This document shows positions 35,493-44,556 of a stretch of 64,000 nucleotides of DNA, in pieces. The notes under the pieces were generated by a model. The model worked only from the letters and a program-made list of their open reading frames with translations, made no database searches and was not told where the DNA came from. The stretch is from Phyllobacterium bourgognense. GTDB lineage: Bacteria > Pseudomonadota > Alphaproteobacteria > Rhizobiales > Rhizobiaceae. Positions within the stretch are counted from its first letter, which is position 1. Every line of letters begins with the position of its first letter. The stretch lies in the NCBI RefSeq assembly GCF_003337575.1, contig NZ_QPJM01000002.1, positions 124,001-188,000 on the forward strand, read 5' to 3'. Position numbers and translations under genes: made by a program.

Positions 35493-36080
35493 CTATTCCA
35501 CGCGGTAGCCGACTTCCTCCGCCGCATGTCCCAACGTTTGCCAAAACGAGCGGGCAAACGTGCGGAAAACGTAGATGTCGAAGGTCTCGTCATCGATCCG
35601 CTGAATGTTCGCATGAATGTCGTGATGCAACGTGGCACGTCCGTATGCGATGGGGAAGGTATGCTCGGAAAAGTCGATGGCAAAGAGTTTCGACAATATC
35701 CATTCCGAGCGTGGGCCGCTTATTCGAATGACGGTGCGGCCATGAGTAAGGTCAACCATTGTACCGAGTTCGGGAGAGATAGCCGAGCGTAATCGGGATT
35801 CGAGATCCGGTGTAGCGCTGACGACGAAATAACGACCGGGCGCAAAGCCAAAAACAGATTTTTCGCCTGCAACGCGGCCGAGACCGGGCTTATTCTGAAG
35901 AACAAGACCTGTTGCACTGCCGATAGCAGTCAGTACGGTCGGTATCGTATCGGCCCACGAGGTAACCTGAATGATCGAGAGGTTTTTTCGCTCGCGCAGT
36001 GTGACGCCAACACCGGCAGCGGAATTGCCATGATCGCCTGGAACAAAGGTTTTGCCGAGTGGAGATTGAGATTCAGCCAT
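35493..36080 (-). CDS. soxG: Sarcosine oxidase gamma subunit
   Basis: 195 aa, normal length. SPLGKTFVPGDHGN start, VGVTLRERKNLSIIQV and VDLTHGRTVIRISGPRSEWILSKL are typical of heterotetrameric sarcosine oxidase gamma; the fold resembles the GcvT C-terminal region. It overlaps the end of soxA by 8 bp. It forms a complex with SoxA, SoxB and SoxD that oxidatively demethylates sarcosine to glycine in the cytosol. Confidence 0.93.
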   Translation of the reverse strand: MAESQSPLGKTFVPGDHGNSAAGVGVTLRERKNLSIIQVTSWADTIPTVLTAIGSATGLVLQNKPGLGRVAGEKSVFGFAPGRYFVVSATPDLESRLRSAISPELGTMVDLTHGRTVIRISGPRSEWILSKLFAIDFSEHTFPIAYGRATLHHDIHANIQRIDDETFDIYVFRTFARSFWQTLGHAAEEVGYRVE

Positions 36081-39060
36081 GCATCCGGCTTCCTTCTGGA
36101 TCGAACATGTGATGACTGACGATCTCTACCGCGCAATGTTTGTCGCGGAGCAGGTCGGTCGCAAAAGCGCGATTGCCAATCATCGACGTCCCGTGCTTTA
36201 CCAGTGCGAGTGCGATATATTTGCCAAGCGCCGGCGAGTAACACGCCGCCGTGACGTGCCCAAAACTGTCGGCGGGTTCGCGGGGGTTCGGGTCTGTTAC
36301 GATGTGGCTGCCACCATTGATCGATTGATTGTCGAGCGAAATCAAACCCACGAGCGACAAGCGGTTTTCATCCTTGAGCCCTTCGCGATTTATCATGGCG
36401 GAGCCGATATACGGCTTCTTCTTCGACAGCATCCAGTCGAGATGCAGGTCATGCGCTGTGGTTCTGCCGTCAATTTCGGCGCCGGTCACATGGCCTTTCT
36501 CGATACGCAGCGTCCCGAGCGCCTCTAGTCCGTAGGGGATGATCTCAAAGGGCTTGCCGGCAGCGAGGAGCGCTTCCCAGACGCGTGTCCCATATCCGGC
36601 ACCGCAATAAACTTCGTAGGCAAGCTCCCCCGAGAAGGAAAGGCGGCAGATCATAACCGACACACCGGCGATTTTGCCATGAACGATACCCATGAAGGGG
36701 AGGGCGTCATTGTCAACTTTTGATCCAGTCACGCAGGACTCGAGTACAGCGCGCGACTTTGGACCAGAGATGGCCGAACCCGCCCAGACGTCGGTGACCG
36801 AGGTCAGGTGAACCCGCAACTCCGGCCAAATACAGTCGAGATAATATTCCAGATGCTGCATGACAGGACCGGCATTCGCGGTGGTCGTCGTCATCAGGAA
36901 CTGTGTTTCGCCAAGGCGCCAGGTTGTGCCGTCGTCGAAGGCAATACCATCTTCGCGCAGCATCAGACCATAACGCGCCTTGCCAACCGGCAGGGTGGAA
37001 AACATATTGGTGTAAACGCGGTCAAGGAGTTCCGCTGCATCGGGACCTTGTATGTCGATTTTGCCGAGAGTCGAAACATCGACGATGCCGACACTCTCGC
37101 GAACCGCCCGGGCCTCGCGAATATATGCCTGTTCGATTGTTTCGCCGTGGCTGGAATAAATCATAGGGCGATGCCAGAGGCCGGCTTCATAGGTCTTTGC
37201 ACTGTTTGCCAGATGCCAATCATGCATGGGCGTCAGACGATGCGGACGCAAATCTCCGTACCTTTCGCCAGCCAAGGTACCCAGAGAAACCGGTGTGAAT
37301 GGCGGACGGAACCGTGTCGTACCCGCTTCGGGGATCGAGATACCGCGCACGTCGGCCATGATGGCAAGGCCGGGAACATTGGAGGTCTTGCCCTGATCGG
37401 TCGCCATGCCGAGCGTTGTGTAACGCTTCAAATGCTCGACCGAGTGAAAACCTTCGCGGTAGGCGAGGCGAATGTCGTCAGCTGTGACATCATGCTGAAA
37501 ATCGACGAAGGCTTTCTGGGATTTAACCGCGGGCTCGATTTCGAACACCGGCGCAGGCGACGAATCCAGCATGGGCGCTTCGACCGTAGGGAGAATGAGC
37601 CTACTCTTGGCGGAACCCTTGGTTGCCGCGTCGGACATAACGCTGATTGTATCCATATAACCGGCTGCGGAACCCGTCATCACCCAGTTCTGGTTTGGCT
37701 CCGGCGGCAGGAAAGCCTGAAGATCCTCATCCCATTCAGGCTTGCCGCCTGCCTGACTTGCGAGGTGGATGGCGGGCGACCAGCCGCCCGACACACCAAG
37801 ACAATCGGTCCTGATTTGCCGAGGCGCGCCTGAAACACGGCCGGTCTCCGCGTTGAAATGCTGTACAGAGATCGAACTCAGCGTCTTGCCAGCATGGGTC
37901 GCTGTAACGGCATAACCGAGAAGCAGCTCCGCGCCGGCTACACTCGCGATATCCCTGCACGTACCGGATACGTCAGAGCGGACATCGATGATCGCGGTAA
38001 CATTGACACCGGCAATAGAGAGCGCTCGGGCCGCATCATAAGCGCTGTCATTATTGGTGAAGAGAGTGATGTTATTTCCGGCCGCGATACCGTATTCGAC
38101 CGCATAGCGGTGCACCGCATCGGCGAGCATGACACCCGGGCAGTCATTACCAGGGAAAACGATCGGACGCTCGAATGCGCCGGTCGCCAAAATCACCTTG
38201 CCGCTTCGAATCACCCAATGGCGCTGGCGTGGCAGGCCTTTCGTCCGGTTTGGCTTGTAATCGGAAACATGTTCGACGGCTGTGAGAATATTGCCGTCGT
38301 AATAACCCCAGACGGACGTCCTGGTCAGGAACCGTACATTCGGCAGGTTCGCCAAAGCGTCGGCCTTTTCGCGAGCCCAAACGGCGGGGTTGCGTCCATC
38401 GATCATCTCGCCGGAGCCAAGCAGCGAACCGCCGGGTAGCGGGCGTTCCTCCGCGATGATGACTCGCGCACCCGTTGCGGCCGCCGCCTCCGCAGCGATC
38501 AGGCCGGCAGGGCCACTGCCGACGACAAGAACGTCGCAAAAGGCGTTCATGCGCTCATAGCGGTCCGGGTCTGGGGCCGTGCCTGCTTTACCAAGTCCGG
38601 CCGCGCGGCGGATGAACCTCTCGCAGAACATCCAGAAGCGTGTGCCTTTCAGCGGGCCGATCGCCGGCCCCATGAATGTCTTGTAATAAAATCCTGCCGA
38701 GAACAGGGGGCCAGCCAATTGGTTGATGGCCATGAAGTCATGTTCCAGCGACGGAAAGCGATTTTGACTAATGGTGACCAGACCGTCAAAAATCTCAAGT
38801 TCCGTAGCCCGGACGTTCGGCTCGCGTACATCGCCAGAAAGAACGGTGACGAGAGCGTTCGGCTCATCGCTACCAGCGGCGAACACACCGCGCGGGCGGT
38901 GATATTTGAACGAGCGTCCGAAAAGCGTAATGCCATTGCCAAGGAGCGCCGAAGCAACCGTGTCGCCCGGATGTCCGCTATAGGCCATTCCGTCGAACGT
39001 GAATCGAATAGATTTGGAGCGGTCGATCCGTCCACCCTTCGATAGCCGTGAACCCGTCAT
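36073..39060 (-). CDS. soxA: Sarcosine oxidase alpha subunit
   Basis: 995 aa, full length. Residues about 15-100 are the ferredoxin-like domain (IRFTFDGMAYSGHPGDTVAS, KYHRPRGVFAAGSDEPNALV), about 170-520 the NAD/FAD-binding domain (DVLVVGSGPAGLIAAEAAAATGA, VILATGAFERPIVFPGNDCPG), and about 600-995 the aminomethyltransferase (GcvT-like) domain that transfers the methyl carbon to tetrahydrofolate (KARYGLMLREDGIAFDDGT, YEVYCGAGYGTRVWEAL). Overlaps soxD by 4 bp (ATGA) and soxG by 8 bp. Confidence 0.96.
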   Translation of the reverse strand: MTGSRLSKGGRIDRSKSIRFTFDGMAYSGHPGDTVASALLGNGITLFGRSFKYHRPRGVFAAGSDEPNALVTVLSGDVREPNVRATELEIFDGLVTISQNRFPSLEHDFMAINQLAGPLFSAGFYYKTFMGPAIGPLKGTRFWMFCERFIRRAAGLGKAGTAPDPDRYERMNAFCDVLVVGSGPAGLIAAEAAAATGARVIIAEERPLPGGSLLGSGEMIDGRNPAVWAREKADALANLPNVRFLTRTSVWGYYDGNILTAVEHVSDYKPNRTKGLPRQRHWVIRSGKVILATGAFERPIVFPGNDCPGVMLADAVHRYAVEYGIAAGNNITLFTNNDSAYDAARALSIAGVNVTAIIDVRSDVSGTCRDIASVAGAELLLGYAVTATHAGKTLSSISVQHFNAETGRVSGAPRQIRTDCLGVSGGWSPAIHLASQAGGKPEWDEDLQAFLPPEPNQNWVMTGSAAGYMDTISVMSDAATKGSAKSRLILPTVEAPMLDSSPAPVFEIEPAVKSQKAFVDFQHDVTADDIRLAYREGFHSVEHLKRYTTLGMATDQGKTSNVPGLAIMADVRGISIPEAGTTRFRPPFTPVSLGTLAGERYGDLRPHRLTPMHDWHLANSAKTYEAGLWHRPMIYSSHGETIEQAYIREARAVRESVGIVDVSTLGKIDIQGPDAAELLDRVYTNMFSTLPVGKARYGLMLREDGIAFDDGTTWRLGETQFLMTTTTANAGPVMQHLEYYLDCIWPELRVHLTSVTDVWAGSAISGPKSRAVLESCVTGSKVDNDALPFMGIVHGKIAGVSVMICRLSFSGELAYEVYCGAGYGTRVWEALLAAGKPFEIIPYGLEALGTLRIEKGHVTGAEIDGRTTAHDLHLDWMLSKKKPYIGSAMINREGLKDENRLSLVGLISLDNQSINGGSHIVTDPNPREPADSFGHVTAACYSPALGKYIALALVKHGTSMIGNRAFATDLLRDKHCAVEIVSHHMFDPEGSRMHG

Positions 39061-39332
39061 GAACGGTCACCACTCACGGTGTCGCGTGCAAATACGACGG
39101 ACGAAATCGTATGACTTGCCATATCCCGCGTGACAAGGAGATGCTGGCGGCAACCGCCCGTATGAAGCCAGAACTCTCGATGGGGACCGCTGGGGTTGGT
39201 GCGATCAAAGACGTAGGAATTCCATGCGTCCTGGTCGATGGATGCCAGATCTGGTCGTTTACGCGTTGCATCGCCTTGATAGGTGAACTCGATGACATCC
39301 CGAGGTCCGCAATAGGGGCATTTGATTATCAT
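39057..39332 (-). CDS. soxD: Sarcosine oxidase delta subunit
   Basis: 91 aa. IKCPYCGPRDVIEFTYQGDA starts with the zinc-binding CPYCG; the second pair is represented by HTGGCRQHLLVTRDMAS, with the Cys and His of the zinc site. It stabilises the SoxABDG complex. First gene of the soxDAG unit: the usual preceding soxB is missing, and the 435 bp upstream show no part of one. Confidence 0.94.
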   Translation of the reverse strand: MIIKCPYCGPRDVIEFTYQGDATRKRPDLASIDQDAWNSYVFDRTNPSGPHREFWLHTGGCRQHLLVTRDMASHTISSVVFARDTVSGDRS

Positions 39333-39767
39333 GATCTCATTTGTCTCGATGGCGAAACGAGTGACTCGCGAGTAGTTTGCTTCGAAGGACCAATCAACAG
39401 AATGTGTCGCGACTGGTCAAGGTTGACGACGGGAATATAGACGTTGGAATGCCCATAAAAAAAATACTTCACGCCCCGATTATATTCTTCATTATAGTAA
39501 GACTACCGTCAAATTATCATCCGCATCGTAACCATAACGTCAAGCAATGTCGTTTCGCCGACTGGTTTGGATGGGTGAGTTGTTGCGTCCAAATCGTCTG
39601 GATCATTGGGCATATCCACAATCGAAAATGGTTCATTGATGGTTACGGGCCGTCCGATCTGAAAAACCGCCGGCCGTTCAGTTGCCGTTCAACTTGATCC
39701 CGTTATAACTGTTGTCAAAGAGCCCGGTGAGGTTCCTTAACAGAGGCGGTGGAAACATCGTAGAAAC
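39333..39767. other. Intergenic region upstream of soxD
   Basis: 435 bp with no convincing gene on either strand. A + frame at 39377-39697 has unlikely residue use (Trp/His/Cys rich) and no ribosome-binding site. The region should carry the leftward sox promoter and the rightward promoter of the small gene at 39768. I checked the frames for soxB remnants (FAD motif, GGF) and saw none. Confidence 0.5.
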
Positions 39768-40031
39768 ATGAACAAGTTTGTTGTTGCCATTCTTCTGTCT
39801 GCAGTTTCCGCTGGATCAGCAGCTGCTGCCAGCGTCAAAAACGATGAGGCCAGCGCCCAGACCATCGTTGTTACTGAAGGCTCCAGCAAAACCGAATTGC
39901 AGGTTGGTGCCGGTGAGACTGTCGAGTTCTGCAACGGTGGTTGCTTCGTTACGTTTCCAAATGGTGATCGCGAAGCCCTGAAAGGCGGCGAGACCGTTGA
40001 AATCAAGGGCGGTAAGGTTTCGATCAAGTAA
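39768..40031 (+). CDS. Small secreted hypothetical protein, 87 aa
   Basis: Signal peptide NKFVVAILLSAVSAGSAAAA, then a mature part of about 65 residues that is hydrophilic with FCNGGCFVTFPNGDREALKGG. The two Cys in CNGGC may form a disulfide or bind metal. GEGSSKTELQVGAGETV suggests a small beta structure. Function unknown; single-gene unit ended by a strong terminator. Confidence 0.7.
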   Translation: MNKFVVAILLSAVSAGSAAAASVKNDEASAQTIVVTEGSSKTELQVGAGETVEFCNGGCFVTFPNGDREALKGGETVEIKGGKVSIK

Positions 40032-40066
40032 GTTGGCGATCTGCAGCGTTACACGCGAAGTTCACT

Positions 40067-40098
40067 AACCGGCTGGAACCAATTTTCAGCCGGTTTTT
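40067..40098 (+). terminator. Intrinsic terminator
   Basis: AACCGGCTG pairs with CAGCCGGTT (9 bp, 11-nt loop) and runs into TTTTT. It ends the small secreted protein transcript. Confidence 0.88.
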
Positions 40099-40249
40099 AA
40101 TGCTTCATTCACTGTTTATATTAATTTTCAAATTATCGTTCGTGCGGCAAAACCAACTTCACTTTTCATTTCTACTTTCCCGATAAGTCATCGACTGATA
40201 GGCAATATTCTTGCCAGCTTGAATAGGCGCATGATTTCAGGGATATGTT

Positions 40250-41692
40250 GTGGTGGATGCTCGTTCTGACAACAAGACTGTTGACCTCGTAGTAGATCTC
40301 GACGGCACGCTTATAGCCACTGATCTTCTATGGGAAAGTACGTTTCAACTGCTCAAACAGAACATGCTGTATCTCTTTCTTCTTCCCCTTTGGGCTTTAA
40401 AAGGAAAAGGTCATCTCAAACATCAGATATCCCTTCGCGTCGCGATTGACCCCGCAATACTCCCTTACCGGGGGGAGTTCGTCGCTTACCTGCGCGAGGA
40501 GCACCGCAAGGGTCGACGGCTGGTGCTTGCGACTGGCGCGGCGCGCAAGTTTGCCGAGAGTATTGCCGCATATCTGGGTTTTTTCGATGCCGTCTATGCG
40601 ACAGATGAAACGCGCAACCTGACGTCTGTGCACAAGACCAAATTTCTGCTGGAGACTTTCGGTGACGTCAAGTTTGCCTATGCGGGGAACAGCCGAGCGG
40701 ACGTTCCGGTGTTTGATGCCGCAAGCGAAGCAGTCGTTGTGGCACCGGACCGGGCCGCAGCGAAATGGCAGCGTACACATTCCGCGAAATTGTTTGACGC
40801 GCCGAAGACTGATTGGAAAACCTTCGCCAGGATGTTGCGCGTGCATCAATGGATGAAGAACACGCTGATTTTTGTTCCGCCGATACTCGATCACGAGATC
40901 ATGAACTGGCAGATTCTCATCAACTCGATCGTCGCTTTCTTTGCTTTCTCATTCGCTGCTTCGGCCATCTATATCGTCAATGATTTGTTTGATCTTCCGT
41001 TGGACCGCCAGCATGCGCGAAAGAGGAATAGGGCTTTTGCCAGCGGCCTGTTCTCTATTTCCTTCGGTCTGAAAGTTGCTATCGCGCTGCTTGCCTTGGC
41101 CGGTCTGCTTGCGACGCAATTGCCGTGGGTGTTTAGCGCCGTGCTGCTGGTCTATCTCATTTCGACGACTGCTTACTCGCTATCGCTGAAGCGCATGTTG
41201 CTGATCGATGTCCTGACGCTGGCAGGCCTCTATACGCTTCGTATCCTAGCGGGTTCAGCGGCCAATCAGATCGAGGGTTCATTCTGGCTGCTGGCGTTTT
41301 CGTCGTTCTTCTTTCTTTCACTCGCGCTCGTCAAACGTTATGTCGAACTGCAGAACACTGCACTTGTCGAAAAGAACCGCATTGCGGGCAGGGGATACCG
41401 ACAGGCCGATCGAGAAGTCGTGGCGCAATGCGGCGTCTCGTCAGCCTTTGCTGCTGCACTTGTCCTGGCTCTCTACGTAAACAGCGATGCGGTTGTTAGT
41501 CTCTACTCATATCCTTGGTTGATTTGGCCGCTTTGTCCAATCGTGCTCTATCTCAACATCCGCATCTGGATTCTGGCGCATCGCGGTGAGATGCACGACG
41601 ACCCTGTCGTGTTTATTATTTCTGACTGGCGTAGTCAGATCGTTATAGCAATCGGCGCGGCATTGCTGCTCTATGGTGGCATGCGCTCATGA
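40250..41692 (+). CDS. HAD phosphatase-UbiA prenyltransferase fusion (decaprenyl-phosphate phosphoribosyltransferase-like)
   Basis: 480 aa, GTG start at 40250 (a second GTG follows). Residues about 10-190 are a HAD domain with LVVDLDGTLIATDL and AYAGNSRADVPVFDAAS. Residues about 195-480 are a UbiA membrane domain with MLRVHQWMKNTLIFVPPI, the prenyl-diphosphate/metal motif VNDLFDLPLDRQHARKRNR and KRYVELQNT, as in the enzyme that makes decaprenylphosphoryl-5-phosphoribose. The HAD domain could remove the 5-phosphate, giving decaprenylphosphoryl ribose in one protein. It overlaps the next gene (DprE1-like) by 4 bp. Substrate inferred. Confidence 0.88.
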   Translation: MVDARSDNKTVDLVVDLDGTLIATDLLWESTFQLLKQNMLYLFLLPLWALKGKGHLKHQISLRVAIDPAILPYRGEFVAYLREEHRKGRRLVLATGAARKFAESIAAYLGFFDAVYATDETRNLTSVHKTKFLLETFGDVKFAYAGNSRADVPVFDAASEAVVVAPDRAAAKWQRTHSAKLFDAPKTDWKTFARMLRVHQWMKNTLIFVPPILDHEIMNWQILINSIVAFFAFSFAASAIYIVNDLFDLPLDRQHARKRNRAFASGLFSISFGLKVAIALLALAGLLATQLPWVFSAVLLVYLISTTAYSLSLKRMLLIDVLTLAGLYTLRILAGSAANQIEGSFWLLAFSSFFFLSLALVKRYVELQNTALVEKNRIAGRGYRQADREVVAQCGVSSAFAAALVLALYVNSDAVVSLYSYPWLIWPLCPIVLYLNIRIWILAHRGEMHDDPVVFIISDWRSQIVIAIGAALLLYGGMRS

Positions 41693-43014
41693 TGGCTGGC
41701 TATGACAGTTTCGGGCTTATCGACAGGCATCCGCGCACTGCGATATCGCTCGATGCCGCGCGACAGATTTTCGAGAGTGGCAATCCGGAGCGGGATGGGT
41801 TTCTGCCATTTGGCAATGGCAAATCCTATGGCGACAGCTGTCACAATGATCGTGGCACGCTGATCGATATGCGGGGAAACGATGCGCTGATCTCATTCGA
41901 CCCGCAAACGGGTCTGCTCGCCGCCGAAGCTGGCCTGATGCTGTCGGATATCATTGCGCTCGCCGCGCCGCACGGGTATTTCCTGCCGGTGACCCCAGGT
42001 ACGCGTTTTGTTACTTTGGGCGGCGCGATCGCGAACGATGTGCATGGCAAAAACCACCATCGCCGCGGCACGTTCGGTTGCCATGTCGAACGCTTCGACC
42101 TGTTGAAGTCCGATGGAACGGTCGTCACCTGTTCTGCATCGATGAACTCAAAATTGTTTGCCGCGACAATCGGAGGGCTTGGACTAACAGGCATCATCCT
42201 TTCTGCCAGCATCAGATTGCTGAAAGTGAATTCGCTTGATGTGGTGGAGCGTGTAAGGCCGTTTGCAAGCCTTGCCGAATATTTCGAAATGGCGCCGCAG
42301 GCCGACAATGACAATGAATATGCTGTTGCCTGGGTCGATCAATTGAGTTCAGGGAGACGTGCAGGACGTGGCGTTCTTCTCACAGGAAATCATGCTGACA
42401 ATGGTAGTTTTGAAGCCAGCACGGAGGAATCCAGGCTGGGCGTGCCTTTCGAGCTTCCCATATCGGCACTGAATTATCCGAGCCTCAAACTGTTCAACGC
42501 GGCCTACTTTCATTTCAAAGGCCGTAAACGAGAACCTCATCTCAGTACCTATCAGACCTTCTTCTATCCACTCGACAGTGTCTCGAACTGGAACCGGCTT
42601 TATGGAAGGACCGGGCTTTACCAACATCAAAGCGTCATTCCGGAAGATGCCGCTTCAGCAGTAGTTCCCCAGATGCTGGCCGCCACGCGTGAAGCGGGAC
42701 AAAGCTCATTCTTGACAGTGCTCAAACGCTTCGGAAACGTCGCTTCGCCCGGGATCATGTCGTTTCCGCGGGCGGGCTACACATTGACGGTTGATTTTCC
42801 CAATCGCGGAGCGCGCACGCTGGCGCTGCTGGAACGCCTCGACAGTATGACGATCGACGCGGACGGGCGGGTCAATCCCTACAAGGATCAACGCATGAGC
42901 TCCGCAGTGTTCAAAGCCGGATTCCCGGGATGGCAAGAACTGGAAAAGGAGCGCGATCCCGCATTCAACTCCAATTTTTGGGTGCGAACTGCACTGGCAG
43001 GTCGAACTGCTTGA
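41689..43014 (+). CDS. FAD-linked oxidase, DprE1-like (decaprenylphosphoryl-ribose 2-oxidase)
   Basis: 441 aa, start ATG 41689 or 41692. The FAD_binding_4 domain shows FLPFGNGKSYGDSCHND and GGAIANDVHGKNHHRRGTFG, which is nearly the DprE1 motif. FGTIGGLGLTG appears as ATIGGLGLTGIILSA. The C-terminal half matches the D-arabinono-lactone oxidase type end (FPRAGYTLTVDFPN, RVNPYKDQRMSS). In mycobacteria DprE1 oxidises C2 of decaprenylphosphoryl ribose, the first half of its epimerisation to arabinose. The partner reductase DprE2 is not next to it; the extended SDR at 43534 may take that place. Confidence 0.86.
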   Translation: MMAGYDSFGLIDRHPRTAISLDAARQIFESGNPERDGFLPFGNGKSYGDSCHNDRGTLIDMRGNDALISFDPQTGLLAAEAGLMLSDIIALAAPHGYFLPVTPGTRFVTLGGAIANDVHGKNHHRRGTFGCHVERFDLLKSDGTVVTCSASMNSKLFAATIGGLGLTGIILSASIRLLKVNSLDVVERVRPFASLAEYFEMAPQADNDNEYAVAWVDQLSSGRRAGRGVLLTGNHADNGSFEASTEESRLGVPFELPISALNYPSLKLFNAAYFHFKGRKREPHLSTYQTFFYPLDSVSNWNRLYGRTGLYQHQSVIPEDAASAVVPQMLAATREAGQSSFLTVLKRFGNVASPGIMSFPRAGYTLTVDFPNRGARTLALLERLDSMTIDADGRVNPYKDQRMSSAVFKAGFPGWQELEKERDPAFNSNFWVRTALAGRTA

Positions 43015-43097
43015 TGCATCAAATTTTAACAATGTGCTTGGGGTCTTTTCAACGCAGCTTTGCTATGCACTCGACGAACTAGAGGGGCCGTTCTGAC

Positions 43098-43520
43098 ATG
43101 ACAAAATACATTCCATTTATCCTGTTCACCGTCATGACCAATGCGGCGGCACAAGTCATGCTGAAATACGGCATGATAACGCTGGGGCCGATCAGCTTCA
43201 GCGCCGATACGATTATCCAGCGGATATTCCAGATCATTTTCAACCCTTGGGTCTTCGCTGGATTGACCATGTTTGTCATCTCTATGGCTTCACATCTTTA
43301 TGTGCTTTCCAAGGTCGATCTATCCTTCGCTTACCCGTTCCTCAGTCTGGCTTATGTGGCCGTCGCACTGTTCGCCTGGGCAGTGTTCAAGGAGGAACTC
43401 GGAACGTTCAAGATTGCGGGCATCGCCTTCATCATGATCGGAACCATTCTGATCGCCCAGAGCGGACGACACGAAACGCCTGGCGAGCAAACGCCACCTG
43501 CTTCCACAACATCCTCGTAA
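43098..43520 (+). CDS. Small four-helix membrane transporter (SMR/EamA, ArnE/F-like)
   Basis: 140 aa with four hydrophobic segments (PFILFTVMTNAAAQVMLKYG; WVFAGLTMFVISMASHLYVL; FAYPFLSLAYVAVALFAWAV; IAGIAFIMIGTILIAQSG). This is the small multidrug-resistance fold shared with the ArnE/ArnF lipid-sugar flippase. Here, next to polyprenyl-pentose genes, it most likely flips a polyprenyl-phosphate sugar across the inner membrane rather than exporting drugs. 13 bp before the next gene. A stretch of 80 bp separates it from the DprE1-like gene. Confidence 0.82.
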   Translation: MTKYIPFILFTVMTNAAAQVMLKYGMITLGPISFSADTIIQRIFQIIFNPWVFAGLTMFVISMASHLYVLSKVDLSFAYPFLSLAYVAVALFAWAVFKEELGTFKIAGIAFIMIGTILIAQSGRHETPGEQTPPASTTSS

Positions 43521-43533
43521 GTGAGTTGAAGAA

Positions 43534-44544
43534 ATGAGACACATTATTTTTGGTGGTGACGGTTTTGTCGGGCGGCATCTGGCGCCGAAACTGGTTGCCG
43601 AGGGAGAGGAAGTCGTTGTGGCGGATATCGTCAAGGGCGATCTGTCCCACTATGGAAATGTGAACTTCGTCAAATGCGATGTGACCGAACCGAAGTCCAT
43701 CGCCGCGGTCGGTATCAAGGCCGACGACATGATCTACAACCTGTCAGCCAAGATGCTTTCTCCATTGCAGGTGCGGGCGAAGCGGCACGATTTCTTCTTT
43801 CCGGTCAACTACTTCGGTACCGAGAACATTATCAAGGCGATGGACAAGGCGGGTGCCAGTAAGCTCGTGCACTATACGACCGACATGATCTATGGCCACA
43901 CCTATGTCTGGCCCCAGACCGAAGACCACCCCGCGGCACCGCTTGGTGAATATGGAATGTCGAAATTGAAAACGGAGGAACTGGCAGCAGAATGGCGCAT
44001 GCGCGGAATGAATATCTCCCTGTTTCGCCCACGCCTGATTATTGGGCCGGGCCGTCTTGGTATCCTCGAAAAGTTGTTCAAATTGGTCGACTACAACCTG
44101 CCGGTACCGATGATTGGCTCCGGCAAGAACCCTTATCAGTTCATTTCGGTCTTCGATTGTGCTGAAGCGGCACGTGCGGCATGGAAGGCTGGTGTGCCAA
44201 ATGAGGCATATAATCTCGGCTCGCTGAACCCGCCGCCTGTCCGCAAACTGCTCAGCGACCTGGTGAAATTCGCGGGATCGAAATCGATCCTGCTACCAAC
44301 ACCCGCCTGGGCGGTAAAACGCACACTCGACTTCTTCGACTGGATGAACAAGCCGATCATGGATCCGGAACAATATCTGATCGCGGACGAAATGTGCGTA
44401 CTCGACGTGTCGAAAGCGGAGCGTCAACTGGGCTGGATACCGCAATATCGCGATGAGGATATGCTGATTGCAGCATATAAGGAGTATCGCAACATCAAAG
44501 ACGGCAAATCCGTGCAGCAACCATCGTCGATAGCGGCGGAATAA
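43534..44544 (+). CDS. NAD-dependent epimerase/dehydratase (extended SDR)
   Basis: 336 aa. HIIFGGDGFVGRHLAPKL (NAD motif), FPVNYFGTENIIKAM, YTTDMIYG, and the catalytic YGMSKLKTEELAAE. PRLIIGPGRLG and PYQFISVFDCAEAARAAW are typical of nucleotide-sugar or lipid-sugar epimerases. In this operon it probably reduces, epimerises or oxidises the sugar on the polyprenyl or nucleotide carrier; which one cannot be said. 12 bp before the aminotransferase gene. Confidence 0.88.
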   Translation: MRHIIFGGDGFVGRHLAPKLVAEGEEVVVADIVKGDLSHYGNVNFVKCDVTEPKSIAAVGIKADDMIYNLSAKMLSPLQVRAKRHDFFFPVNYFGTENIIKAMDKAGASKLVHYTTDMIYGHTYVWPQTEDHPAAPLGEYGMSKLKTEELAAEWRMRGMNISLFRPRLIIGPGRLGILEKLFKLVDYNLPVPMIGSGKNPYQFISVFDCAEAARAAWKAGVPNEAYNLGSLNPPPVRKLLSDLVKFAGSKSILLPTPAWAVKRTLDFFDWMNKPIMDPEQYLIADEMCVLDVSKAERQLGWIPQYRDEDMLIAAYKEYRNIKDGKSVQQPSSIAAE

Positions 44545-44556
44545 CGGGGAATGGCG

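Noticed and set aside
36808-37833. 341-aa + frame inside soxA
   Set aside because: Antisense to soxA, no recognisable domain.
39377-39697. 106-aa + frame upstream of soxD
   Set aside because: Poor start context, odd residue use (Trp, His, Cys rich), no family; treated as non-coding.
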